From Thermotoga sp. Ku-13t (GTDB lineage: Bacteria; Thermotogota; Thermotogae; Thermotogales; DSM-5069), in NCBI RefSeq assembly GCF_011057685.1, contig NZ_LNFY01000010.1:287361-351360 (forward strand): 64,000 nucleotides of DNA, written 5' to 3'. Shown in pieces: positions 1-8,422 of this stretch. Every line of letters starts with the position of its first letter. Position 1 is the first letter of the stretch. Position numbers and translations under genes: made by a program. Under the pieces are notes generated by a model. The model was not told the DNA's origin. It searched no databases and saw only the letters and a program-made list of their open reading frames with translations.

Positions 1-827
1 CTGCTGCGCAACTTGCGGAAATGATGGTTGGTAGGAAAGTCGAGCTCGTTTCAGCAAAAACTTTTCGTGAACGATCTCATCCTGTCCTGGTCGTGAACAA
101 TCTTTCTTTGTTCATCAAAGCTGGAAGGAAAAAGTTACTGGATGAAATAAGCATCGTCGTTCACGCGGGAGAGATCGTTGGTATCGCGGGTGTGGAAGGA
201 AACGGGCAGAAAGAATTAATAGAAGTTCTGGTAGGATTGAGGAAAGCAACGTCAGGCAGAATAGAGATTTCAGGTAAGGACGTGACGGATGCTTCTGTAA
301 GGGAGAGAAGATCTCTCCTGACGTACGTGCCACAGGATAGAAAAAACGCAGGTCTGGCGTTGAAAGCCACCGTGCTGGAAAATCTGATAATGACTCACCA
401 TATGAGTCCTCCGCTGAAGAAGAAGTGGTTCCTCGACAACTTTTCGGCGAAGAATCTGGCCGCTCGATTGATAAGAGATTTTGGCATCGTTTGTAGAAAC
501 TCATCCGAGAGGGTTCAGAACCTTTCGGGTGGTAATCAGCAGAAGGTGATCATCGCCAGGGAAATCTCTTTAAACAGGGACCTGATCGTGCTTGATCAGC
601 CAACCAGAGGTCTGGATGTGGCTTCGACCCGTTACGTGAGGGATCAGATCCTCGTGCTCAGAGACTCCGGTAAGGCCGTATTGTTGATAAGCTCGGATCT
701 GGATGAACTCATGGATCTTTCCGACAGACTGTACGTCATACGCTCGGGACGCATCGTGGCGGAACTCGATCCCCACGTTGTCGATAAGACGGTCGTTGGT
801 TACCACATGCTGGGGGTAAGTGCGTGA
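1..827 (+). CDS. Nucleoside/sugar ABC transporter ATP-binding protein, C-terminal part (5' end outside window)
   Basis: This is the second ATPase half of an RbsA/YufO-type tandem ABC protein that energises nucleoside or sugar import at the inner membrane. The reading frame is open back to the first bases, giving AAQLAEMMVGRKVEL, which is the usual linker after the first ATPase domain. The gene therefore begins before the window and the ATG at 21 is not its start. Visible in the second half are a degenerate Walker A region (GVEGNGQKELIEVL), the signature LSGGNQQKV and Walker B LIVLDQPTRGLD. The stop overlaps the next gene as GTGA (824-827). The permeases that follow are of the BmpA/YufPQ kind, so a nucleoside is the likely cargo. 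The substrate-binding lipoprotein is not in the window. Confidence 0.9.
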   Translation, partial: AAQLAEMMVGRKVELVSAKTFRERSHPVLVVNNLSLFIKAGRKKLLDEISIVVHAGEIVGIAGVEGNGQKELIEVLVGLRKATSGRIEISGKDVTDASVRERRSLLTYVPQDRKNAGLALKATVLENLIMTHHMSPPLKKKWFLDNFSAKNLAARLIRDFGIVCRNSSERVQNLSGGNQQKVIIAREISLNRDLIVLDQPTRGLDVASTRYVRDQILVLRDSGKAVLLISSDLDELMDLSDRLYVIRSGRIVAELDPHVVDKTVVGYHMLGVSA

Positions 828-1876
828 ACACGGTGAGGTCTGTTCTTCAAACGGCGGTCGCGATATCGCTCGCTTTTCTGGTCGCCGCACTTTTCATCTT
901 GTTTCAGGGTAGCTCTCCTTTCGAAGTTTACAGGGCTCTCTACGAATACGGATTGGGTTCGTGGTTCTCGTTCACCAGCACTTTGAACGCGTCTTTCCCG
1001 CTGATCCTCACGAGCCTCTCCGCCTCGATCGCCTTCTCGTCCGCTGTCGTGAACCTCGGCCAGCACGGTCAGTTCCTCTGGGGCGCGCTCGTGGCCGCGG
1101 TGACCGGTGTCTATTTGAAGTTGCCAAGCTGGTTTGGAACAGCATTCCTCGCTGTACTCGGTGGTCTTGCAGGTGCCGGATGGGCTGCGCTCGCCGCTTT
1201 CTTCAAAAGAAGGTACAGGATGGATGAGTTCATCTCGACACTGATGCTCAATTTTCTGGCGGAATACATGACGCTTTATCTTGCAACGTATCCTTTTCTG
1301 GACCCAAAGGCCTACGTACCTTCAACGAGGTTGATCAGGCGCGAGTACTTCCTCGGAAGCTTTTTCAATGTGAACATCGCCTTCTTCGTAGCAGTTTTCA
1401 TGGTGCTCCTGAGCTGGTGGTTCTTGTGGAAAACCTGGCGCGGTTATGAAGCACGCATGATGGGTTACAACAAGCTCTTCGCCACCGTCGGCGGGTGCGA
1501 TGTGGGAACCGACACGAGCTTGATTTTGATTCTGACAGGTTTCCTGTCTGGATTGGGGGGTGCCCTGTTGATACTCGGTGGTACTCAGCACAGGTTCATG
1601 AAAGGCATAGGTGCGAACTTCGGATGGGACGGTGTAATGATAGCGATAATGGCAGAGAACAGCGTGGTTCAAACGTTCTTCTACGCCCTCTTCATTGGTT
1701 TCTTGAAAAACGGAGCGGTGGGTATGGAATTCGAAACTTCGGTGCCGTCAGAGTTCGTCATGTTTCTGCAGGCCATAATCGTGTTAACACTCGTTGGGGC
1801 GCGCTCTGGTTTCACCAGTCTCAGTGACTGGTTGAGGGCCAGAAGTGAACTTCGGAGGTTGATGAAACAATCATGA
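824..1876 (+). CDS. Nucleoside ABC transporter permease (YufP-like)
   Basis: An integral membrane permease of 350 residues in the branched-chain amino acid/ribose/nucleoside permease family, partner of the upstream tandem ATPase. The protein is almost entirely hydrophobic helices. A charged cytoplasmic loop with FKRRYRMDEFISTLMLNFLA (near residues 126-146) resembles the conserved D-E-[FV]-I-x-T-x-M-L-N motif of BmpA-associated permeases. The GTG start at 824 overlaps the preceding stop, and the end overlaps the next permease start as ATGA at 1873-1876, implying translational coupling. The assignment to nucleosides rather than sugars is inferred from the permease pair and from the ribosyl-hydrolase-like gene downstream. 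Confidence 0.85.
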   Translation: MNTVRSVLQTAVAISLAFLVAALFILFQGSSPFEVYRALYEYGLGSWFSFTSTLNASFPLILTSLSASIAFSSAVVNLGQHGQFLWGALVAAVTGVYLKLPSWFGTAFLAVLGGLAGAGWAALAAFFKRRYRMDEFISTLMLNFLAEYMTLYLATYPFLDPKAYVPSTRLIRREYFLGSFFNVNIAFFVAVFMVLLSWWFLWKTWRGYEARMMGYNKLFATVGGCDVGTDTSLILILTGFLSGLGGALLILGGTQHRFMKGIGANFGWDGVMIAIMAENSVVQTFFYALFIGFLKNGAVGMEFETSVPSEFVMFLQAIIVLTLVGARSGFTSLSDWLRARSELRRLMKQS

Positions 1877-2763
1877 TCTCGGTACTGACACAACTTTTAC
1901 ATGCGGCGCTCAGCAGTGCCACACCGATCGCTCTGGCTGCCTTCGGTGGCATGTTCAGTTTCCATGCGAACGTTTTCAACATCGCCATGGAAGGCATGAT
2001 GCTCATGGGGGCTTACTACGCGGTCTACGGTGCGTACAGGTTCGGCCACTGGGCTTACGGTGTGCTCTTTGCGTTGCTGAGTGGTCTCGCGCTGGCCATG
2101 ATATTTTCTCTGTTCGCTATAGTCCTGAAGGTCGATGAGTTCATCACCGGTATAGGTATCAACATGCTCGCGCTGGGATGGACAACCTACGCTTTGAGGG
2201 CCACGTTCAAGGTCAAGGGCGCGTTCATCTCCCAGGCGATATCGCCCGTACCGAAGCTCAGATTGCCCTTGATCGAGAAAGTCCCGTTTCTTGGAGAAGT
2301 GCTGTCTCTGCATCCTTTTCCCGTTTTTGTCGCGATAGCACTGGCTTTCGTTTGCCATTTGATTCTGTATCGAACCACGTTCGGGTTGCGTTTGAGGGCC
2401 GCGGGTGAAGAACCTGTCGCCGTTGCTTCAGTCGGTCTGAGCGTCAGGTTTCTGAAGTTTTGGAGTGCCATCCTGTGTGGCATCTTTTCGTCCTTTGCAG
2501 GGATCTATCTGTCGCTGGGTTATGTGACGCTGTTTTCAGAAAACATGTCGAACGGTCGGGGCTGGATATCCCTCGCGATCATAATATTGGTTCGCGGTGA
2601 GCCTGTCCCGATCATGTTGATGTCGATAGTCTTTGGAATTTTGGAAAACCTCGGTCTCCTGTTACAGAGATACGCTGTACCACCACAGTTCACGGCGATG
2701 TTGCCTTACATCGCCACACTGTTTGTGCTTTACAGCTACGCGAGGAGATCGGGCTCGACATGA
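1873..2763 (+). CDS. Nucleoside ABC transporter permease (YufQ-like)
   Basis: The second permease (296 residues) of the importer, forming a heterodimer with the 824-1876 product. The N-terminal stretch with ALAAFGGMFSFHANVFNIAMEGMML matches the conserved ALGGxxSExxGxxNIGxEG region of this permease class. The DEFITGIGINMLALG motif near residues 88-102 is the counterpart of the one in its partner. Several transmembrane helices are evident. It overlaps its neighbours on both sides by 4 nt (ATGA), so the three transporter genes and the next hydrolase gene should be one transcript. Confidence 0.85.
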   Translation: MISVLTQLLHAALSSATPIALAAFGGMFSFHANVFNIAMEGMMLMGAYYAVYGAYRFGHWAYGVLFALLSGLALAMIFSLFAIVLKVDEFITGIGINMLALGWTTYALRATFKVKGAFISQAISPVPKLRLPLIEKVPFLGEVLSLHPFPVFVAIALAFVCHLILYRTTFGLRLRAAGEEPVAVASVGLSVRFLKFWSAILCGIFSSFAGIYLSLGYVTLFSENMSNGRGWISLAIIILVRGEPVPIMLMSIVFGILENLGLLLQRYAVPPQFTAMLPYIATLFVLYSYARRSGST

Positions 2764-4130
2764 AAGCCTGGCAGTACGAGTACGAAATGAGAAAGAATGC
2801 TAAGATCGATCCGAGCTGGCGATCGCAATGGGAATCGGTCGGAAATTACGAAATCTTTTCCGATGGTCTGGTATCGATGTTCTGGTCGAGCAGAGTTCCA
2901 GGTTCCGGTGCGCCGGAGTGCCTCGTGGCTGGTGCCATACAGTCGGTTGAAAACATGGGCAGGGACGTGTCGAAAGCTGAAAAACTCTTCGAAGAGGGCC
3001 TAAAGACTTTCAACAGGAAAGATTTTCAAAATCTCAAGGTGGTAACGGCGCTGATCTTTGCCGAGCTGGATCGATCACCCATTTTGAAGAATCATCCATA
3101 CCACTCATTCGAAAGGCCTCTGAGCTGGAGAAAGATATCCGATCAGATTTCGAAGGAAAGCTTTCGGTTCGATCCTGAGGATCTGTACGAATCGGTGTTG
3201 GGTGGATGGTTGGGACAGGCCAGCGGTGCGAGCATGGGCACCAGGTTCGAAGGGTTCTTCGGAGAAGAACTCGAATTCGTTCAGGGGCAGGATCTTCCGC
3301 GTTACGTGGAGGAAGAGGGCGGCTACAACGACGATATCGTGTACGAAATCGTAGCGATGGAGGCGCTTAAGAACTCGCAGAAGATTTCTCCCAGACTCAT
3401 CGGTCTGTACTGGTTGAAGCACATCCCGTTTGGCTGGAGCGCCGAATACGTTGCACTTGAAAACCTCAAGAAGGGTATCCTTCCACCCCGTTCGGGCAGT
3501 TTCAAAAATCCTTTCCAGGAATGGATCGGGGCGCAGATGAGGTGCATGCTTTACGGATTGATCTTTCTCGGCAGGCCGTTCGAGGCAGCGCGGCTGGCTT
3601 ACGTGGACTCTGTCGTGTCACACAGCGGCAACGGCGTTTACGGTGGGATGCACAGCGCCGTTCTCACGTCTCTCGCCTTCGTGTTGAAAGATCCGAGGAA
3701 GATTGTTTTGAAATCCTTAGACTACGTTCCTCCGCGGAGCGAGTTTGCCCACATTTTGAAAAGAACGATCGACTGGTGCAACAGCTGCAGTTCGTGGAGA
3801 CAGGTCAGAGAACTCATAGAAGAGGAGTTCAGGAACTATAACTGGATACACGTTTATCCGAACGCGTGTTGTGTCGTGACGGCACTCTGGTTCGGCGAAG
3901 GTGATTTCGACAAAACCATGGAGATCGTCCTGAAGATGGGTTTTGACGTCGATTGCAATGCGGGAGAGGTGGGAACCGTTCTCGGTGTTCTGCTTACCGC
4001 CCGTTCCATCCCGTGCGACTGGTTGAGCCCCTTACGAGGAACGGTGAAAACGTACATGAAAGGTTTCGAGAGGATCTCGATAGAAGACCTCGCTCGACTC
4101 ACAATCGAACTTTCCAGGAGGTTTTCCTGA
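2760..4130 (+). CDS. ADP-ribosylglycohydrolase family protein
   Basis: A 456-residue cytoplasmic protein of the ADP-ribosylglycohydrolase (DraG/MacroD-unrelated, all-helical) family. These enzymes cleave N- or O-glycosidic bonds to ADP-ribose or related ribosides using Mg ions. Visible motifs are NDDIVYEIVAMEAL (acidic metal-binding pair, near residue 190), GNGVYGGMHSAVL (near 295) and GFDVDCNAGEVGTVLG (near 398), the last matching the family's C-terminal Asp-x-Asp metal site. The first 140 residues are an extension beyond the core family and are unrecognised. Translation is coupled to the nucleoside permease (ATGA overlap), so a role in hydrolysing imported nucleosides or ADP-ribosyl compounds is inferred. 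The exact substrate cannot be read from the sequence. Confidence 0.75.
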   Translation: MKAWQYEYEMRKNAKIDPSWRSQWESVGNYEIFSDGLVSMFWSSRVPGSGAPECLVAGAIQSVENMGRDVSKAEKLFEEGLKTFNRKDFQNLKVVTALIFAELDRSPILKNHPYHSFERPLSWRKISDQISKESFRFDPEDLYESVLGGWLGQASGASMGTRFEGFFGEELEFVQGQDLPRYVEEEGGYNDDIVYEIVAMEALKNSQKISPRLIGLYWLKHIPFGWSAEYVALENLKKGILPPRSGSFKNPFQEWIGAQMRCMLYGLIFLGRPFEAARLAYVDSVVSHSGNGVYGGMHSAVLTSLAFVLKDPRKIVLKSLDYVPPRSEFAHILKRTIDWCNSCSSWRQVRELIEEEFRNYNWIHVYPNACCVVTALWFGEGDFDKTMEIVLKMGFDVDCNAGEVGTVLGVLLTARSIPCDWLSPLRGTVKTYMKGFERISIEDLARLTIELSRRFS

Positions 4131-4147
4131 GCTGTTAAGGTTCACTC

Positions 4148-4178
4148 TTGACATTCCACGGGGATGATGCTTTATAAT
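4148..4178 (+). promoter_or_regulatory. Sigma-A type promoter of acpP
   Basis: A perfect TTGACA at 4148-4153 and a perfect TATAAT at 4173-4178 are separated by 19 bases, slightly longer than ideal. It lies in the only gap between the ABC/ribosylhydrolase operon and acpP, 35 bases upstream of the acpP start, so acpP is probably transcribed on its own. Confidence 0.75.
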
Positions 4179-4212
4179 ATCGTGACTCGAGATTGACAGG
4201 AGGTAGACAGCA

Positions 4213-4491
4213 GTGAACAAAGAGGAACTTTTGGAAAGGATCAAAGAAATAGTTGCTGACAAACTGGGTGTCGATATCGATGAGGTCACTGAGGACGCCG
4301 ATCTCATCGATGACCTCGACGCGGATTCGCTCGATCTTGTGGACCTCGCAATGGCGATCGAGGACGAGTTCGGTGTGACCATAGCCGACGAGGAGCTGGA
4401 GAAGATCCGTACCGTGAAGGACATATTCAGGGAACTCTACGAGAAGATAAGGTTGGCTGAAGAGGAAGAGGAGAACGAGGAGGAAGAGTGA
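4213..4491 (+). CDS. acpP: Acyl carrier protein
   Basis: A small acidic protein (92 residues) that carries growing acyl chains on 4'-phosphopantetheine in fatty acid synthesis. The attachment motif DADSLDLVDLAMAIEDEFG is present, with Ser in DSL near residue 37. It is somewhat longer than the usual 75-80 residues because of a C-terminal run of Glu (EEEEENEEEE). The start is GTG at 4213, with AGGAGGT at 4198-4204 giving 8 nt spacing. No other fatty acid synthesis gene is adjacent. It is bracketed by its own promoter and terminator. Confidence 0.95.
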   Translation: MNKEELLERIKEIVADKLGVDIDEVTEDADLIDDLDADSLDLVDLAMAIEDEFGVTIADEELEKIRTVKDIFRELYEKIRLAEEEEENEEEE

Positions 4492-4492
4492 G

Positions 4493-4524
4493 CGTCGCTG
4501 GTGCAGGCCAGCGACGTTTTTTAT
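4493..4524 (+). terminator. Intrinsic terminator of acpP
   Basis: A 9-bp GC-rich stem (CGTCGCTGG at 4493-4501 with CCAGCGACG at 4508-4516) and a 6-nt loop are followed directly by a T tract from 4517. The stop codon of the convergent manA gene lies inside the T tract. Confidence 0.9.
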
Positions 4525-5333
4525 TTTCCAATCTTTACCAGGAGTGCGTCGCCTTCGATGGATTCATCAGCCACGATCAGCGTTTCAAAAGCCTTTGTCC
4601 TGTACTTCCCTACCAGCCCGTCTCTCAGAAACACGACGATCCAGAAACCCACCAGGTGAGTACGGCCCGTGACACGATAAACGGTGAAGTGATCGCATTC
4701 GAACCTTTCGAAGTTTCTATGCAGCAATACTTCGAGTTGAAAATCTTTCACGGCTTTCAGTGCTTTTTCGATATGCGTCTCCCTTTTTCTACCCCAATCG
4801 TCGATTCTGTAGGTCAGATCTGACGCTTGCTGAATCTCCACGACCAGACTGTCCGGGCCGAGCGTGTGTACCAGGCCCGCTGGGACGAAGAAAAGATCTC
4901 CAGGATTCATGTCTATGTATGTCAGATGCTTTCTTATCTGTGAAGGATCCGAACAGTCCTTCAAGACTGTGCCGTTCAAAACTACGGCGATCTTCCCAGC
5001 TTCAACGAAGTACCAGCATTCTGTCTTACCCCAAGGTTCGTTCTCCATACTCCTGGCAAGTTCATCGTCCGGATGGACCTGTATCGATAGCCACTGTGCG
5101 GGAGAGACGAGTTTGACCAGCAGGGGAAACCGTGGAAGATCCGTACCGAGCTCTTTGAGAAATTCTCTCAGACTCGTGTTCGATTCGCTAATTACGTTAG
5201 TCACGAACGGCTCAAGATCTGACAGAAGCCACACTTCACCCACGAATGGTTCCGTCTCGATACCGAAGAGTTCGTTCAACCTCGGGCTACCCCACACCAT
5301 GGGTCTGAAGCGAGGTTCAAGTTTCACCAGCAC
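4521..5333 (-). CDS. manA: Mannose-6-phosphate isomerase, class I
   Basis: Zinc enzyme of the cupin fold that interconverts mannose 6-phosphate and fructose 6-phosphate. Seen in the 270-residue product are the N-terminal RPMVWG, the metal-ligand segments SIQVHPDDE and KTECWYF, and FFVPAGLVHTLG. The start is set at GTG 5333 rather than TTG 5348 because GGAGG lies 8 nt before the GTG. This leaves a 17-nt overlap with the upstream DUF342 gene. It is the last gene of the long minus-strand block that begins at mnmG. Its length is typical of the short bacterial form. Confidence 0.9.
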   Translation of the reverse strand: MLVKLEPRFRPMVWGSPRLNELFGIETEPFVGEVWLLSDLEPFVTNVISESNTSLREFLKELGTDLPRFPLLVKLVSPAQWLSIQVHPDDELARSMENEPWGKTECWYFVEAGKIAVVLNGTVLKDCSDPSQIRKHLTYIDMNPGDLFFVPAGLVHTLGPDSLVVEIQQASDLTYRIDDWGRKRETHIEKALKAVKDFQLEVLLHRNFERFECDHFTVYRVTGRTHLVGFWIVVFLRDGLVGKYRTKAFETLIVADESIEGDALLVKIGK

Positions 5334-6714
5334 CGGAGTAACCTCCAACCCTTATATGATCGTTCTCTATCACCAGCAACACTCTCTGCAGGGGTTTATC
5401 GTTGTAATATCTTTTGTCGAAGATGCAGATTTCCACACCTGGGTGCATCATTTTTCTCGCCACTATCTTCGCGGACGCGTATTTTTGTTTCATTCTCCGC
5501 TGGATTTCCTCGAGCTCTTTTTCCGCCGTTTCTATGTTGCTTCTCAGGTTGATCATGCTCTGACCGACTTTTCTGAACAACTCTATCTTGTCTGGCGGGA
5601 GCTTACCTTGGTTTCTGTCCATGATCTCTTTGAGCGTTTTGTAAATGTTGACGAGTTTGTTCAAATTCTCCCTGTCGAGCTCCATCTGGGCTTTCAGCAC
5701 CTTCAATCTTTCCCTTTCTTCCGGTTCCATACCTACTTCTATGTGGGTCCTCACACCAAGCTCTGAACCGATCTCTTCCGCCTCAATGTAATAACCGGCC
5801 GAGATCGTTCCACCAGCTATGACGCCTTTATCACCCTTAGCGATCACCCTTTCTCCTGCCTTGATCTGCGAATTCGTTATGGGACCATCCACAATGACCT
5901 CTTTTCCAGCCTCCACCACGGCGTTCTCTACGAATTTCGCACGCACCTCTTCCTTCGCTTTGACCAGGCCTTTTTCTCTGCCCTTTATTCCCAGTGCTGT
6001 GACGTTCCCCTCGAAGGAAATCACTGTCGCAGCTTCTATGACGCCACCCACATGCACGTCAGCCTTCGCTTTGACCACGAAACCCGGTTTCACATCGCCT
6101 TTTATTTGAACTTCACCTGGGAAATCTATGTTCCCGGTTGAGTAATCCACATCGCCCTGTACGTTCAGAACCTCGTTCACGTCTATCGTTCCATCTGCCG
6201 TCGTGACTAAAATGCCATCCACGGCTGCTACGATCTTTCTTCCATTTTCTACAAGCCTCACGTTCTTCCCAAGCTTGAGTTGCGGAGGTTTACCCGGCTT
6301 CGGCTTGAGGACCCTGCCGAGTACGTTGCGCCCCTCTTCCCCTTCGGTCGGCGGTATGATTTCTGCAATGATCTGACCAGCTTTGACGATCGTTCTCATG
6401 CGTCTTGGAAGTTCTCTCAGATCTATTCTTCCCTTATCGCTGGCTGATTGTTCGTCGGTTTGCTCTGGTTTCACAATGACAATCTGTCCATCGCTGCCAT
6501 CGACGGGTTTCTTACCGACGGCAACGAGCACGGGTCTGTCGAAGATCTTCGATTTCAAAATGTTCTCGATCGCGTCCTCTAAGATACCATAAACAACACC
6601 GTGCGCCTTCAACTGTGAGAGGAGTTCCTCTTTACTTATCTGCTCGTTCTGATCGGCAGAAACGATCATGTGAGCCTCCATGGCATCCTGTGAAATTTTC
6701 ACCTGAACCCTCAT
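5317..6714 (-). CDS. DUF342/FapA family protein
   Basis: A 465-residue protein with the repetitive beta-helix core of the DUF342 (FapA, flagellar assembly protein A) family. Repeated short beta units occur around residues 165-310, such as VQIKGDVKPGFVVKAKADVHV and VKAKEEVRAKFVENAVVEAGKEV. They are followed by a coiled-coil segment around residues 330-420 (EERERLKVLKAQMELDRENL). No signal peptide or membrane helix is seen. The start is ATG 6714, two bases after the trmFO stop region and preceded by AGAGAGGG. The alternative GTG 6735 would overlap trmFO. Members are linked to flagellar assembly or surface regulation in other bacteria. The role here is not evident, since its neighbours are tRNA modification genes. 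Confidence 0.8.
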   Translation of the reverse strand: MRVQVKISQDAMEAHMIVSADQNEQISKEELLSQLKAHGVVYGILEDAIENILKSKIFDRPVLVAVGKKPVDGSDGQIVIVKPEQTDEQSASDKGRIDLRELPRRMRTIVKAGQIIAEIIPPTEGEEGRNVLGRVLKPKPGKPPQLKLGKNVRLVENGRKIVAAVDGILVTTADGTIDVNEVLNVQGDVDYSTGNIDFPGEVQIKGDVKPGFVVKAKADVHVGGVIEAATVISFEGNVTALGIKGREKGLVKAKEEVRAKFVENAVVEAGKEVIVDGPITNSQIKAGERVIAKGDKGVIAGGTISAGYYIEAEEIGSELGVRTHIEVGMEPEERERLKVLKAQMELDRENLNKLVNIYKTLKEIMDRNQGKLPPDKIELFRKVGQSMINLRSNIETAEKELEEIQRRMKQKYASAKIVARKMMHPGVEICIFDKRYYNDKPLQRVLLVIENDHIRVGGYSGAGET

Positions 6715-6719
6715 CGGCC

Positions 6720-8009
6720 CTATCCCTCTCTCCACCCCGAAGCGGTCAGCACTTTGTTCAGATCGTTCAGGGCCCTTTCGGCCGCCTTTGTTCTATCTTT
6801 GCTATCTTTCAGCAAGCCGTAGTTTGCGTACATGGGTTGAAGGTGCTCCGTCAAACCGTTACAGACGTAGTCGAAGAGTGATCCCATCATCGTTGTTTTC
6901 GGAAGCTCGATCAAGTTTTGACCCTTCAGGTACCTGTAAACGTTCAGAGCCACGTACAGACCACTTGCCGCCGATTCCAGATACCCTTCGACCCCCGTTA
7001 TCTGGCCCGCAAAGAAGATCTTCTCGTTCCCTTTCAGCCTGAAGTAGCGATCCAGAACTTTTCTTGAGTTGATGTAGAAGTTTCTGTGCATCACGCCGTA
7101 CCTGAGTATTTCGGCGTTCTCGAGGCCAGGAATCAGTTTTATGACCCTTTTCTGTTCGGGCCACTTCAACCTCGTCTGGAAACCAACTATATTGTACATC
7201 GTACCTTCGACGTTTTCCTTTCTGAGCTGTACCACGGCGTACGGTTGTTTTCCTGTCCTGGGATCGATCAATCCGACAGGTCTCAGCGGGCCGAAGAGCA
7301 GGGACATTTTTCCCGTTCTCGCGATCTCTTCAATTGGTTTGCAGCGTTCGAAGAGCAAGGAACTGTCAAAGTCTTCCATGGGGACAACCTCAGCGTTCAC
7401 GAGCGCTTCGTAAAATCTGTCGTATTCTTCTTCGTTCATGGGACAATTGATGTAATCGTTCGTCCCAACATTGTATCGATCGCCGAAGAAAACTTTGGAA
7501 TAATCTATGCTTTCGGCGGCGATTATCGGGGCAACCGCATCGAAAAAATAGAGTGCGCTGGAAAGCTTCTCGGTTAGCCACTTTGCAAGCGACTCACTCG
7601 TCGCGGGACCAGTTGCGATCACCCACACATCTCTGTCATCTTCAATCTTGCTGACTTCCTCCACCACCAGCTGTACTCCGCTTTTGAGGCCCTCTTCCGT
7701 TATCCTGGAAGAGAAACGTTCACGATCCACGGCCAGCGCCTTGCCAGCTGGTACCCGGCATTCTTTCGCAACTTTAATGATCAAGGAGCCGAACAGTTCC
7801 ATTTCCAGCTTGAGTAATCCGGAGGCGTTCTGGATGTCCTCCGACTTGAGCGAATTGCTGCATACAAGTTCAGCGAAAAACCCCGTTCTGTGAACGGGTG
7901 TCATCTTGTATGGGCGCATCTCGTGGAGAACAACCTCGATCCCTCGTATGGCGAGCTGGTAGGCAACCTCTGAACCAGCAAGCCCTGCGCCGACAACGTG
8001 AACTTTCAA
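6720..8009 (-). CDS. trmFO: Methylenetetrahydrofolate-tRNA (uracil-54-C5)-methyltransferase, FAD-dependent
   Basis: Flavoprotein that makes ribothymidine at position 54 of tRNA using methylenetetrahydrofolate as carbon donor and FADH2 as reductant. The N-terminus has a dinucleotide-binding motif (VVGAGLAGSEVAYQL), followed by HEMRP and the cysteine-containing VCSNSLKS typical of the family. The C-terminal FAD motif FAGQITGVEGYLESAASGL is also present. At 429 residues it has the usual length. It starts within an ATGA overlap with the RsbW-like gene (8006-8009). It is part of a minus-strand cluster with three other tRNA-related genes (mnmG, queH, dtd). Confidence 0.95.
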   Translation of the reverse strand: MKVHVVGAGLAGSEVAYQLAIRGIEVVLHEMRPYKMTPVHRTGFFAELVCSNSLKSEDIQNASGLLKLEMELFGSLIIKVAKECRVPAGKALAVDRERFSSRITEEGLKSGVQLVVEEVSKIEDDRDVWVIATGPATSESLAKWLTEKLSSALYFFDAVAPIIAAESIDYSKVFFGDRYNVGTNDYINCPMNEEEYDRFYEALVNAEVVPMEDFDSSLLFERCKPIEEIARTGKMSLLFGPLRPVGLIDPRTGKQPYAVVQLRKENVEGTMYNIVGFQTRLKWPEQKRVIKLIPGLENAEILRYGVMHRNFYINSRKVLDRYFRLKGNEKIFFAGQITGVEGYLESAASGLYVALNVYRYLKGQNLIELPKTTMMGSLFDYVCNGLTEHLQPMYANYGLLKDSKDRTKAAERALNDLNKVLTASGWREG

Positions 8010-8422
8010 GGCAGCCTACCTCTCAACCTCTTTTTGAGTATCAACAGATTCCCTCTATACACGTTGAGGAACTGAACAGAGTCGAACACCCTGTGTATTA
8101 TGTAGAGGCCAAATCCTCCCTCGCGTTCCGGATCCGGCGGTTTTGGTTTCAAAGATCTGGGATCGACGTGTTCACCGTAGTCTCTGATGAAGATCTCGAC
8201 CTCTCCTTCGTTCCAGAAGATGGACAGTTTGATGATCTTGTCGTGCTCGTTCCTGTAAGTGTGCCTTATGACGTTGGTTAGAGCCTCGTTGACAGCTATC
8301 TCGAGGTCCCATACGTCTTCTTCTGGAACCGCGTGCTGCATGAGAAAACTCTTCACGATCCCGCGCGCCACTTTGGTGCTCAGAGGGTTGGAGTTGAACG
8401 TGGCCATGAACCAGTCTTTCAT
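8006..8422 (-). CDS. RsbW/SpoIIAB-like ATP-binding (anti-sigma or serine kinase type) protein
   Basis: A 138-residue single-domain GHKL ATPase of the HATPase_c_2 type found in anti-sigma factors and serine kinases of partner-switching systems. The N box WDLEIAVNEALTNVIRH, the G1 box IRDYG and the G2 box GGFGLYIIHRVFD are all present. The start is taken at ATG 8422, which overlaps the upstream stop (ATGA) with a GGAAGGGTGG ribosome site. No sigma factor or STAS anti-anti-sigma gene is adjacent. Its immediate partner is the unknown 265-residue protein upstream. Kinase or sigma-binding activity is inferred from family, not shown. Confidence 0.75.
   Translation of the reverse strand: MKDWFMATFNSNPLSTKVARGIVKSFLMQHAVPEEDVWDLEIAVNEALTNVIRHTYRNEHDKIIKLSIFWNEGEVEIFIRDYGEHVDPRSLKPKPPDPEREGGFGLYIIHRVFDSVQFLNVYRGNLLILKKRLRGRLP

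Noticed and set aside
4864..5766. A 300-codon plus-strand frame opposite manA and the DUF342 gene
   Set aside because: No coding signature and no ribosome site, and both overlapped genes have clear family motifs.
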